Below, piece after piece: positions 17,666 to 26,647 of a stretch of DNA of 64,000 nt. How positions within the stretch are numbered: the first letter of the stretch is position 1; each line of letters starts with the position of its first letter. The stretch covers positions 224,771 through 288,770 of the forward strand of contig NZ_JALPVJ010000013.1 of NCBI RefSeq assembly GCF_023544445.1, read 5' to 3'. A program made the translations under genes and the position numbers. This DNA comes from Actinoplanes sp. M2I2 (GTDB lineage: Bacteria; Actinomycetota; Actinomycetes; Mycobacteriales; Micromonosporaceae). The notes below the pieces were generated by a model that worked only from the letters and a program-made list of their open reading frames with translations, searched no databases and was not told the DNA's origin.

Positions 17666-18607
17666 ATGAAACGTATTGAGTACGCCCGATACGGCGGCCC
17701 GGAGCTTATGCGCATCGCCTCGTTCGATCGGCCTGCGCCCGGCCGCGGCGACGTCTTGGTGCAGGTGGAGGCCGCGTCGATCAACCCCGTCGACTGGACG
17801 ATTCGGCGCGGGAGGATGAGGCTGCTGGCAGGGCCCTCTTTCCCTCGTGCGATGGGCAAAGACTTCTCCGGCAAGATAGTACAGATAGGTGCCGGCGTCA
17901 CCGGCTGGAATGTCGGCGACATGGTGCTGGGATGCACGACAGTGAAACGCGCAGGAGCGTTCGCTTCTTTGGCGCTCGTTCGCGCCCGCGACATCGTGCG
18001 GATGCCGGACGCGATGTCTTTCGCGCAGGCAGCCACCCTTCCTACCGTCGGTCTGACCGCCTGGCATGCGTTGGTCAAACAGGCGAAGCTCAAGGCCGGA
18101 CAATCGCTGCTCGTGAACGGAGCAGCCGGCGGCGTGGGCAGCGCGGCCGTCCAGATCGCACAATCGCTGGGCGTGCGGGTGACAGCGCGGGTCGGCAACC
18201 GATCGTTCGAACGCATGAAGGCGATGGGCGCCGACCCGGTCCTCGATTATCAAAAGCCGTTGCCGACAGCACTGGATCAGAGTTTCGATGTCGTCCTCGA
18301 CTGCAACGGCAGCATGACTGCTCGCGAACTCGATCGCATGCTCAAGCGGGGCGGAATCGCTGTGGACATCACTTTCCGGGCACCCAAGCTGCTGCGGGCC
18401 ATATTCCTCCGGCGCCAGAAGCTGGCATCCGGATCAGTGGATCAGAGAGCGCTCGTGGCCGTGGCTGAATTGGCGGCAGCCGGAACGCTGCGTCCGGAGA
18501 TCGGAGCCGAGGTGTCTCTGGACGAGGCCATTTCGCTCATCACGCGTCTCGAAGAAGGCGAAAAGCTCGACGGGAAGGCGGTCATTCATTTCCACCACCG
18601 AGGCTGA
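17666..18607 (+). CDS. NADP-dependent zinc-free oxidoreductase (MDR, quinone oxidoreductase-like)
   Basis: A 313-residue medium-chain dehydrogenase/reductase. The N-terminal GroES-like domain has ASINPVDWTIRRGRM and MGKDFSGKIVQIGAGVTGW. The Rossmann domain has the nucleotide motif VNGAAGGVGSAAVQIAQSLG (about 150-169). Structural-zinc cysteines are absent, so it belongs with the quinone oxidoreductase or enoyl-reductase-like group that reduces electrophilic carbonyls. The ATG has AGGGGA upstream. It is divergent from HxlR, which suggests induction by the electrophile it removes. Codon use is less GC-biased than usual here, consistent with transfer. Confidence 0.92.
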   Translation: MKRIEYARYGGPELMRIASFDRPAPGRGDVLVQVEAASINPVDWTIRRGRMRLLAGPSFPRAMGKDFSGKIVQIGAGVTGWNVGDMVLGCTTVKRAGAFASLALVRARDIVRMPDAMSFAQAATLPTVGLTAWHALVKQAKLKAGQSLLVNGAAGGVGSAAVQIAQSLGVRVTARVGNRSFERMKAMGADPVLDYQKPLPTALDQSFDVVLDCNGSMTARELDRMLKRGGIAVDITFRAPKLLRAIFLRRQKLASGSVDQRALVAVAELAAAGTLRPEIGAEVSLDEAISLITRLEEGEKLDGKAVIHFHHRG

Positions 18608-19089
18608 AAGAGGCCGGTCGTGCCGTGGCAGGTGGTATCCGTCGGACGTCGTGACCCAGGTCATTGCCTTGTCGGATGGCCGCTGTTCACTATGTGATCA
18701 GGTCGTGTGAGCGACGGCGTTTCCGGTGGCACCCGCGATCAACACGAGCGAGCGCTCTCGAAGCCATCGACCAACTCGGCTTGACCGCAACCCGTCCCCA
18801 CCACCATCAAGAATGCCGTTGTCGTGGTGAATCCAGTAAGGACCAGCACCTCGGCAATCCATCGACTGATTTTGCCGCCCGGACATGTCGCGGCCGCTTG
18901 ATAACAGCCACACTTCGGCGATCCGCGGGTGGCGAAACTCGGTAACGAGCCCTCCGGATCTCGGTAGGTGTTACCCAGGCAGATTGCTGTCGCGGCCCGC
19001 AGCGTCGAGGTCATCGAGGCGGCCCAACGGCCGGGATTCGCCGAAGCGCCCGCTCCGGCGACCATCGCAAGAACGGAGACACCAAAACG
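18608..19089. other. Intergenic, no supported gene
   Basis: About 480 bases. Short open frames on both strands have no recognisable motif and poor codon bias. An imperfect GTGA-N6-TCAT element lies near 18651-18664. The right end carries AACGGAGAC, the ribosome binding site of the hydrolase at 19090. It may be decayed sequence continuing from the lower-GC island. Confidence 0.4.
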
Positions 19090-19800
19090 ATGAGCCCTAC
19101 CATTCTGCTCGTGCACGGAGCGTTCGCAGATGCCGCCAGCTGGTCCCCCGTAACCCAGCTGCTGCTCGACCAGGGACACACCGTCCGCGCCGTGGCCGGA
19201 CCCAACCGCAGCCTGACCGGCGACGCCGAATACCTGCGGAGCACCGTCGAACAGATCGAAGGGCCGGTACTGCTCGTCGGCCACTCGTACGGCGGTTGCG
19301 TCATCACCGTCGCCGGCGTCGCGGAGAATGTCGTCGGCCTGGTCTACGCCGCCGGTTACGCCCTCGAGGTCGGTGAGAGCATCGCGTCGATCGAAAGCGG
19401 GTTCGACAAGACCAGCCTGCAGTCGAATATCGTGACCGAGTCTTACCCCCTTCCCGGCGGCAGCGACGGGACCGAGCTTCTCGTCAAGCCAGAGGCCTTC
19501 CCCGACGTGTTCGCCGAAGGCGTCCCGGCGCAGACCGCGCGAGTCTTCGCCGTCTCGCAGCGGCCGTTCAGCACTCTCTGCGTGACCGAGACCGCGTCCG
19601 CCGCGGCGTGGAAGACCAAGCCCGCGTGGGGCATCGTCTCTACCCGCGATCGCACCATCAACCCTGAGGTGGAGCGGTTCGGGTATGAGCGGGCGGGCAT
19701 GCGGAAGGTCGTCGAGCTGGAGGCTCCGCACCTGGTGATGCACACCCACCCGGTAGAGGTTGCTGCATTGATCACCGAGGCGGTCGCCGAACTGTCCTGA
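19090..19800 (+). CDS. Alpha/beta hydrolase (EstC-like esterase)
   Basis: A 236-residue cytoplasmic alpha/beta hydrolase. ILLVHGAFADAASW supplies the oxyanion-hole HG motif, LLVGHSYGGCVI the nucleophile elbow (Ser in GHSYG), STRDRTIN the probable acid, and EAPHLVMHTHP the catalytic His. It resembles short esterases of the EstC type that act on small esters; the natural substrate is unknown. The ATG is preceded by GGAGA. A paralogue with the same opening motif is at 36.9 kb. It converges on the LAL gene cluster. Confidence 0.92.
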   Translation: MSPTILLVHGAFADAASWSPVTQLLLDQGHTVRAVAGPNRSLTGDAEYLRSTVEQIEGPVLLVGHSYGGCVITVAGVAENVVGLVYAAGYALEVGESIASIESGFDKTSLQSNIVTESYPLPGGSDGTELLVKPEAFPDVFAEGVPAQTARVFAVSQRPFSTLCVTETASAAAWKTKPAWGIVSTRDRTINPEVERFGYERAGMRKVVELEAPHLVMHTHPVEVAALITEAVAELS

Positions 19801-19914
19801 GCCGTGCCTCCGCTCAGCTACCGCGCGCTGCTTTCTCCGGGTGGCGGGGGTGTGTCGCAGCGGGTCGAGCCCGACGAACCTCTCGGCAAGTGATCCGGTG
19901 GTGGAGCTGGGGGA

Positions 19915-22740
19915 TCAGCGTGGGGAGGAGCTCAGATTCCGCAGCGCTGCCGGCAGGTGCGCGCGCTTGCTGATGCCTAGTTTTGGGAAGATCCGGTACA
20001 GCACTGCTCCGACGGTGCGGTGCGACAGATAGATCTGGTCGGCTATCTCCTTGTTGGTCAGGCCGGACGCGGCCAGCTCGGCGATCCGCAGCTCTCGCGG
20101 TGTCAGGTCGGGGTGCCCCCGGCCCGGCGCCGCCTGCGGCTGGTTCGGCATGCCCGAGGCCCGGAGCTCACCCTCGGCCCGGGCGGCCCACCGCACCGCC
20201 CGCGCCTCCCGGAACGCGTGCAGCGCCAGGGCCAGGTGGTCGTGCGACTCGGTGGCGCGACGTTGGCGGCGCAACCATCGGCCGTACAGGAGCCGGGTCC
20301 GCGCCGTTTCCAGGAGGGCGCCGGCCTCGGCGCCGGCAACGATGGAAGCCTCGAAGCGGGCCGCGGCGTCGTCGCCGTCGGCCACGAGCGCGAGCGCCCG
20401 TTCGACGATCATGGTCAGCCGGGGTGAGCCGAACGCGGCCGCCTGGTCCGACGCGTCGCGCAGGCAGTCGGCGACCTCCGGCGCCCGGCCGAGCTGGACG
20501 GCGACCTCGGTGAGATCGGCCAGGGACCACAGGGCGCGGATGGGATGCCATCGGAGTTGCCACAGATGCGCCCACGCGTCCATCGGGCGATTCTCTTCCA
20601 GTGCCAGCAGACCGGCCGCCCAATGCCCGTCCAGCGCCGCCATACCGCCGGCTTGGGCGGGTGTCTCGCCGAGCTGGCCGAGCATCTCCCGGGCCGCCCG
20701 GTGGTCGCCCAGCCAGACGTGACTGAGCGCCGCCCCGGCCGCGGCCATGCCGGCGATGTGCTGGGCGCTGCTGTTACCGCTCAGATGGAAAGCGTGGTCC
20801 GCGTCGGCCAGCGCACCGGACAGGTCGCCGGCCAGGAAACGCTGGATGCCCCGTCCTCGCAGGCACTGCGCCTCGTCGACCGGCGCGCCCGTCCGCTGTG
20901 AGATCTCCACCCCGGCGTGCCAGGCGGCGAGCGCGGTCTCATGATCATGGACGGCCTCGGCGGCGATCGCTCCGGCGATCATCCCGTAGGCGGTCTCCGG
21001 CACCCGGCCGACCAGTTCCCGGACGGCGGGCCTGAGCAGCGCCGCCCGTGCCGGCGGGACGATCGTGGCCAGCGCCAGCGTCTTCATCGGTGACGACGAT
21101 TCGATGGCGTCGAGATCGGCTTCGACGCTGCGCCACTCCTGCTGCGGGAGGTTCTTGCCGCGGCAGTTGATGGCGGCACACCACAGAATGCTGATCCGCT
21201 GGTCGGGATAGCCGCGCCCGCCGCGCCCGCCCAGCCGGCGACTCATCGAGCGGAGGTCGGCGGTGGCCATTCCCCTGAGCGAAGCGACCATGCTGATGGC
21301 CAGGTGGGTCACGGCTATCCGGACGATGGAGTCGGGGTCGTCGGCCAGCTCCCTGGCCTCGCGCAACAGCAGACCCGCGCTGTCGAGCTGGCCGGCCATG
21401 TTGGCGGCCTGCGCGGCGAGCGCGAGCCTGCGGCCACGGTTGCGTGTCAGGGGAGTCAGGTGGGCCGAACGGGAGAAGGCCGCCGACGCCTCGGCCTGGG
21501 CTCCGCGTTCCTGCGCCCGGCGTGCGGCCTGCTCCAGGGAGGCCGCCACGGATTCGTCGTGGTCGGTGCTCGCCGCGGCGCGATGCCAGGCGACCCGGCC
21601 GGCGTCGGTGGTCACGTCGGCCAGAACGAGGTGCGCCCGGATGACGTCGGCGGCGGGGGCCGACCCGTACACCGCTGAGGGCAGGATCGGGTGCCGGAAG
21701 GCGAGGGTGTCGCCGGTCAGCGCGACCAGTCCGGTGCGCTGCAGAGGTGTCATGTCGGCGGCGTCGAGGCCCAGGCGCAGGGCCGCGGTCATCACCTCGG
21801 GCAGGGACATCCCCGCACCGGCCGCGGCGAGGAGCAACAGGGTCCGGCTGCGCTCGGGCAGCTCGGCCACCCGGTCCAGGAAGGCGGTCTCCAACCGGCC
21901 GGTGTTCGCCCGATCCGTCGGCTCCCAGGTCTCGCCGATCGGCCGGCTGCGCTCGAGAGCAGCCGCCAGCTCCAGGGCGACCAGGGGGTTCCCGCGCGCG
22001 GCGCGCACGATGCCGGCCCGGCGCGAGACGTCCGGCGCGCCGGTGGAACGGTCGAGGATCGTGGCGATCGAGTCGTCCGGCAACGGCCGCAGACGCACCC
22101 GCTCGGCCGCGACCGACCGCAGCTCCACGGGATTGCCCTCCTCCCGCAGCGTGGTGATCAGCACGACCGGCAGGTGCCGGATCCGGCGGGCGATGAAGGC
22201 GATCACATCGACACTGGACCGGTCGAGCCAGTGGACGTCCTCCACCACCAGCAGCAACGGCCGGCGATGAGCCGCCTCCTCGACCAGGCCGAGCGCGCCC
22301 AGACTGATCATGAGGCGGTGCGGGCGGTCGCCGGGAGACAGGCCGAGGGCGGTCGACAGGGCGGCGCGCTGCCGGGCCGGTACGGCGGTGAGCCCACCCA
22401 GCAGAGGCTGAAGAAGCTGATGCAGCCCACTGAAGCCGGGCGCCGCGCCGTTCTGGATGCCGGCGCACTGAACCTGTCGCAGGCCGGCGGCCCGGCCGGC
22501 CCGGGCCGCCGCGGCGACCAGAGCGGTCTTGCCGATGCCCGGCTCACCGTCGACGATGGCGACCGTGCCCTCGTACGGAAGGCGCCCGAAGCTTCGAGTC
22601 AGCCGGTCCAGCTCCTCGTCGCGACCGATGATGTGCCGGGATCGCGCCGCCTGCGCGGCGGCCCTTCTCCCGCGTGTTGTCCGGTCGCGCTCGGCCGGCG
22701 CGCCGGGCAGCCGATCACCGGCGGGGATGCGGGGGCTCAC
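19915..22740 (-). CDS. LAL-type LuxR regulator 2 (AAA-TPR-HTH)
   Basis: A 941-residue large ATP-binding regulator of the LuxR family. After a Pro/Arg-rich N-terminus, the ATPase starts at IIGRDEELDRL, with Walker A GEPGIGKTALV near 65-72 and Walker B LLLVVEDVHWLD. A long helical/TPR region follows, ending in the LuxR HTH LTPRELRIAELAASGLTNKE. LAL proteins such as MalT are activated by small inducers and ATP. The GTG start overlaps the stop of the preceding LAL gene by 4 bases (GTGA), so translation is coupled. The open frame continues upstream, but that part is antisense-frame shadow of the neighbour. Confidence 0.92.
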   Translation of the reverse strand: MSPRIPAGDRLPGAPAERDRTTRGRRAAAQAARSRHIIGRDEELDRLTRSFGRLPYEGTVAIVDGEPGIGKTALVAAAARAGRAAGLRQVQCAGIQNGAAPGFSGLHQLLQPLLGGLTAVPARQRAALSTALGLSPGDRPHRLMISLGALGLVEEAAHRRPLLLVVEDVHWLDRSSVDVIAFIARRIRHLPVVLITTLREEGNPVELRSVAAERVRLRPLPDDSIATILDRSTGAPDVSRRAGIVRAARGNPLVALELAAALERSRPIGETWEPTDRANTGRLETAFLDRVAELPERSRTLLLLAAAGAGMSLPEVMTAALRLGLDAADMTPLQRTGLVALTGDTLAFRHPILPSAVYGSAPAADVIRAHLVLADVTTDAGRVAWHRAAASTDHDESVAASLEQAARRAQERGAQAEASAAFSRSAHLTPLTRNRGRRLALAAQAANMAGQLDSAGLLLREARELADDPDSIVRIAVTHLAISMVASLRGMATADLRSMSRRLGGRGGRGYPDQRISILWCAAINCRGKNLPQQEWRSVEADLDAIESSSPMKTLALATIVPPARAALLRPAVRELVGRVPETAYGMIAGAIAAEAVHDHETALAAWHAGVEISQRTGAPVDEAQCLRGRGIQRFLAGDLSGALADADHAFHLSGNSSAQHIAGMAAAGAALSHVWLGDHRAAREMLGQLGETPAQAGGMAALDGHWAAGLLALEENRPMDAWAHLWQLRWHPIRALWSLADLTEVAVQLGRAPEVADCLRDASDQAAAFGSPRLTMIVERALALVADGDDAAARFEASIVAGAEAGALLETARTRLLYGRWLRRQRRATESHDHLALALHAFREARAVRWAARAEGELRASGMPNQPQAAPGRGHPDLTPRELRIAELAASGLTNKEIADQIYLSHRTVGAVLYRIFPKLGISKRAHLPAALRNLSSSPR

Positions 22741-25454
22741 CGGGCGTCGATCAGGGCCTGGCCGACCTGGCGGCGGTCGGTGATGGACAACTTGGCGAAG
22801 GCCCGGTAGAGGTGGCTGCCGATCGTCCGGTGCGACAGGAGCAACTGGGCGGCGATCTCGCGGTTGGACAGACCGTCGGCGGCGAGCTCGGCCACCTGTC
22901 GCTCCTGAGGGGTCAGGCTCTCGCGGTACCGGCATTCCGTGGTTGCCGGGCGGGTGGATCCGGCCCCGGCGGCCGCCAGCTCCCGGTGCGCCAGTGTCGC
23001 CCAGGGTTGTGCCCCGGCCGTGCCGAAGACGGCCATCGCGGTCGACAGGTGCTCCCTCGACCGGACGATTCGGCGCCGGCGTCGCAACCACCGTCCGTAG
23101 GCCAGATGGCTCCGGCCGAACTCGAGCACCGAGCCCGCCCGCTCCGCGGCGACGATCGAGGCTTCGTACGACCCCTGGGCGTTCGCCGACGAGTCGAGCA
23201 GAGCCCGCGCTCGGTGGGTCAGGGCCAGCAGGTGGTCCGAGCGCAGCGTCCGGGCGTGCGCCTCCACGGCCGTCACCTGGTCGGTCACCAGGCCGGCCCG
23301 GCCCGACATGACGGCCGCCTCGGCGCAGTCCGCCACCGCCCACGCGGCCGTCACGGGGTGGGACCCGACGGCCTGGAGGTCGATCCACGCCGCCCGGTAG
23401 CGGCCCTGGACCAGGGCGGTGAGCCCGGACGCCCAGCCACGACGGGCCCTCGTGGAGGACCACGACGCCGGCTCGTGCCGAGGGCTCGTCGCGTCGCCGC
23501 GCTCGGTTCCCTCACCGATCCAGGCCTGGGCGACAGCCAGGACAGCGTGAGCCTCGGCCTCGACCGCTCCGAGCCCGAGCGCGGAAGCCATCCGGCGGGC
23601 TTCGCACGCCTCGGCGGACGCCTGCCGCAGATCTCCGGACAGCACCCGCAGCATTGACAGGCAGAGCAGTTCCTGAGCATGGTCCGCCGAGCGGCCACCG
23701 TCCCGGAGCAGCCGCGCCGACCTTTCGTGGACGGCGACGGCCCCGTCCCGGTCGTGGACGGCCTGGGCTGCTCGTCCCAGGACACTCAGCAGTGCCGGGT
23801 CATCGCTCGTGCCGCCCAGTTCGCCCAGCCGGTCGCGAAGGGCCGCGCCGTGGCCGAGCGGGTCGAGGATGGCCAGCGCGGCCGCGCGGACGGGGTCCCA
23901 CCGCGCCGGGTCCAGCGCCGCGAGCTCGGCCGTGGCTTCCTCGAGCACCCGCGCCGGCTGGGTGCAGGTCGTCGACAACACCGCGGCCGCGGTCAGCAGC
24001 CGCACTCGCTCGGCCGTTCGGGACCGCCCGGTCAGGTCGGCCAACCGGCGCGACAGGGTCAGCAGCAACGGGACGTCCCCGGCGCCCGTGCCGCGGCTGC
24101 TGCGGTCGCCGGCGCGGGTGATCGCTAGGGTGGTCACGTCCGGCGATTCCCCGGCAGCCGCGTAGGCCTCGTGCAGGAGGCGGTCGGTGGTGGAGGTCTG
24201 GCCGGCCTGACGGGCGAGCTCAGCCGCGTCGCCCAGGCGTTCCGCTCGCCCGTCGATGCCGGGCGACAGATCGGCCGACCACTTCAGCACGGTGATCGCC
24301 TCGGTCAGAGCTCCCCGCCTGGTCGCCCGGCGGGCGGCCTGTTCCAGCGCGGCGGCGACCTTCCCGTCCTGATGCGGTGTCGCGGCGGCCAGGTGCCGGG
24401 CGGCCTGCAGCGGCTCACCACTGACGCGGGCCAGAGCCCGGTGGACGGCGATCCGGTCGGTCATCGGGGCGTCGGCGTACACGATGGCGGCGAGCAGCGG
24501 CTGCCGGAGCACGAGTCGCTCGCCGCTGAGGTCGAGCAGACCGCGCCGGGTCAGCTCCCGGGCGTCGGCCGGGCCGGTGCCCATCGACGAACCGGCCCGC
24601 ACCAGCTCCGAGGTCGTCGCCGGCGCGGCGGCCGCGGCACACAACAACAGCAGACGAGTGGACTCGGGCAGCGTTCTCACCTCGTCGAGGAAGGAGTTCG
24701 CCAGCCTGTCGGTCGGGGGGAACCCGCTCAGCTTCCGGGCCGGACCGGAGGCGTACTCGACCAGGGCCAGCGGGTTGCCCGCGGCGAACTCGAGAATGCG
24801 GGAGCGCTCGGCCGAGGACAGGTCGCGGGCCGAAAGCCTCAACAACTCCTCGGCTTCGCATTCGCTCATCGGCGTCAGGCAGGTGAGTGTTTCCGGCGCC
24901 GGCGCGCCGGCCGAGCCGTCAACGGTGCGGCTGGTCGCCAGCAGGACGACAGACGTGCGGGTGATCTCGCCGGCGACGAATGACAACACCTCGGCGGACG
25001 AGGCATCCAGCCACTGCCAGTCGTCGACGAGGAGCACCACCGGCCGGCGGGCGGCGGCCCGTTCCAGCAGTCCCAGGACGGCGAGGCCCACGGCCGGCAG
25101 GTCCGGGTCCGGTCCGTCGAGCTCGCTGAAGGCCGTCGACAGGGCCGTCCGTTGCCGGTGCGAAAGCCCGGACAGGTTGTCCAGCAGGGGATACACGGCC
25201 TCGTGCAGGTGCCAGAGCTGGTGGGCCCGGTCGTGCCGCGATCCGGTGCACCGCAGGACGCCGAACCCGGCCGCCCGTGCCGCGTCGTGGGCCGCGTCCA
25301 GCAACGTCGTCTTCCCCGTCCCGGGGCCGCCGACGATGGTGACCGTCCCGGTTCCGCTGACCTGGGACAGAGCGGCGGCGATCAGCGACCGCTGCTCGAG
25401 ACGTCCGACGACAGGCGTCGCTGTCGTGTGCGAGTTCTTGGGATCGCCCGACAT
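22737..25454 (-). CDS. LAL-type LuxR regulator 1 (AAA-TPR-HTH)
   Basis: A 905-residue STAND/LuxR regulator, first of a coupled pair. The ATPase begins VVGRLEQRSLIAAALS, with Walker A GGPGTGKTTLL at about 42-52 and Walker B VVLLVDDWQWLD. The middle is TPR-like, and the C-terminal HTH reads LTPQERQVAELAADGLSNRE and continues to residue 905. The ATG at 25454 has GGAGGGA 6 bases upstream, which I prefer over an earlier ATG at 25502. It shares architecture but not close sequence with the second LAL gene, so the pair is an old duplication or an assembled pair. They might act as a heteromer. Confidence 0.92.
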   Translation of the reverse strand: MSGDPKNSHTTATPVVGRLEQRSLIAAALSQVSGTGTVTIVGGPGTGKTTLLDAAHDAARAAGFGVLRCTGSRHDRAHQLWHLHEAVYPLLDNLSGLSHRQRTALSTAFSELDGPDPDLPAVGLAVLGLLERAAARRPVVLLVDDWQWLDASSAEVLSFVAGEITRTSVVLLATSRTVDGSAGAPAPETLTCLTPMSECEAEELLRLSARDLSSAERSRILEFAAGNPLALVEYASGPARKLSGFPPTDRLANSFLDEVRTLPESTRLLLLCAAAAAPATTSELVRAGSSMGTGPADARELTRRGLLDLSGERLVLRQPLLAAIVYADAPMTDRIAVHRALARVSGEPLQAARHLAAATPHQDGKVAAALEQAARRATRRGALTEAITVLKWSADLSPGIDGRAERLGDAAELARQAGQTSTTDRLLHEAYAAAGESPDVTTLAITRAGDRSSRGTGAGDVPLLLTLSRRLADLTGRSRTAERVRLLTAAAVLSTTCTQPARVLEEATAELAALDPARWDPVRAAALAILDPLGHGAALRDRLGELGGTSDDPALLSVLGRAAQAVHDRDGAVAVHERSARLLRDGGRSADHAQELLCLSMLRVLSGDLRQASAEACEARRMASALGLGAVEAEAHAVLAVAQAWIGEGTERGDATSPRHEPASWSSTRARRGWASGLTALVQGRYRAAWIDLQAVGSHPVTAAWAVADCAEAAVMSGRAGLVTDQVTAVEAHARTLRSDHLLALTHRARALLDSSANAQGSYEASIVAAERAGSVLEFGRSHLAYGRWLRRRRRIVRSREHLSTAMAVFGTAGAQPWATLAHRELAAAGAGSTRPATTECRYRESLTPQERQVAELAADGLSNREIAAQLLLSHRTIGSHLYRAFAKLSITDRRQVGQALIDAR

Positions 25455-25603
25455 GCAAGCTCCCTCCGGCCGAGACTGATGACGAACCGGTTCGGTCGCC
25501 ACGCCGTATGAGCGGGCCCGAACCGGGCCTGCCCAGTCTCACCGGCCGTTCTGAAGTTCCACTTATCATCCGCTGACGGCCCGGGCCGGGCGGCCGGAGG
25601 CGG

Positions 25604-26059
25604 TCACTGCCGCTGCGGCGCCGAGGGGCGTTCATCGGTCCAGTCGATGACCAGCCGGCGATCGGCGATGAGCCAGCCGCGGCCGGTCCGTACGAAGGTG
25701 TCGAGATAGCGGATGGCCATGATCAGCAGGGTCCGGACGCCGTCCCGTTCGTACAGATGATGCGCCAGGCAGTACGTCTCCCCGGTGGCCGATTCACCGT
25801 CCACCGCCACGGTCGACTGGCCGTTGAGGTAGGTGGTGACCGCATACCGGGTCATGAGGCTCTCGAACGCCTGGATCAGGTTGTCGCGACCCTGGACCAG
25901 CTGGATCGGCGCGCGCAGGGCCGGGTCGCCGTCGAACAGGGTGACCCGGCCGTCCTCGGTGAAGACCTCCGCCTGCCGGTGCGGGTCGCGCCGGTCGGCA
26001 TGGCGGGCGTACGCGTCGACAAGCTCCCGCAGGGCGAGCCGGTCGTCGGCCGTGCTCAT
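25604..26059 (-). CDS. SnoaL/NTF2-like protein B
   Basis: A 151-residue cone-shaped alpha+beta barrel protein (SnoaL_4/NTF2-like superfamily). Family features are LRELVDAYARHADRRDP, HRQAEVFTEDGRVTLF and a C-terminal GWLIADRRLVIDW strand. Members include polyketide cyclases, dehydratases, isomerases and small-ligand binders; no catalytic set can be named here. Its ATG overlaps the stop of a second NTF2-like gene by 4 bases (ATGA), so they are translationally coupled and may form a heterodimer. The LAL pair lies downstream on the same strand. Confidence 0.88.
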   Translation of the reverse strand: MSTADDRLALRELVDAYARHADRRDPHRQAEVFTEDGRVTLFDGDPALRAPIQLVQGRDNLIQAFESLMTRYAVTTYLNGQSTVAVDGESATGETYCLAHHLYERDGVRTLLIMAIRYLDTFVRTGRGWLIADRRLVIDWTDERPSAPQRQ

Positions 26060-26430
26060 GCCGTCGCCGGTGCGGACGGGGCGTCCAGCATGGTGTAGAG
26101 GTGCTTGATCCGGCCGTCCTCGACAATGGCGATGTCCGTTCCGCTGACCACCGGTGGTTCTCCGGCCGGCCCGAGCTGCCAGGACAGCAGCGTCAGATTC
26201 TGGACCGACCGGACCTCCCCGACCGGAGTGAAGACGAAGCCGGGGGCCTCGTCCAGCAGCCGTTGGACCTTGCGATCGAGGTCGTCCCGGCCGACGGTGA
26301 CCTCCTCGGGGTCCGCGAACGTCACGTCCTCGGCATAGACCTCACGGATGGCCGCGGCCCGCACGTCCCGGTCGCGTTCGCCGAAGACCCCCAGGAGGTT
26401 CTTGTGGGCCAGTGCCACGTTGTGGTCCAT
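26056..26430 (-). CDS. SnoaL/NTF2-like protein A
   Basis: A 124-residue NTF2-like/SnoaL protein. Recognisable parts are AIREVYAEDVTFADPEEVTV and LLSWQLGPAGEPPVVSGTDI, ending IKHLYTMLDAP, the usual layout of ketosteroid-isomerase-like folds. The ATG at 26430 has ACGGAG 8 bases upstream; a TTG two codons earlier is less likely. It is the first gene of a coupled pair. The region between it and SARP 2 (26431-26647) contains its promoter. Confidence 0.88.
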   Translation of the reverse strand: MDHNVALAHKNLLGVFGERDRDVRAAAIREVYAEDVTFADPEEVTVGRDDLDRKVQRLLDEAPGFVFTPVGEVRSVQNLTLLSWQLGPAGEPPVVSGTDIAIVEDGRIKHLYTMLDAPSAPATA

Positions 26431-26647
26431 GAACAAGCTCCGTTCTCATAGATTGACGACGAGTGATCCGAGGGGCCCGGACGGTCCTCGCTCGAGGTCG
26501 GTCGCACCATCGTGGCCGGGGCGCCACCGGGACGCATCCGTCACGTGACTCCCGGGGCGCCCGACCGGTCAGGCGTCGTTCAGTCGGAAATAAGTAACGC
26601 TGCCTAACGTGGTGGTCATCTCATCGAAAAGCACGACAGACATCGGT

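Noticed and set aside
18651..18664. GTGA-N6-TCAT element as a CRP site
   Set aside because: One half-site is imperfect and the central TA is missing; it is not near a clear promoter.
22741..23463. N-terminal extension of the second LAL protein by about 240 residues
   Set aside because: The extension is an out-of-frame reading of the upstream LAL gene with no domain. The GTGA overlap start at 22740 is natural.
26590..26612. Direct repeat TAACG with 10-base period as a SARP binding box
   Set aside because: Only two 5-base copies; SARP sites usually have 11-base periodicity and longer heptamers.
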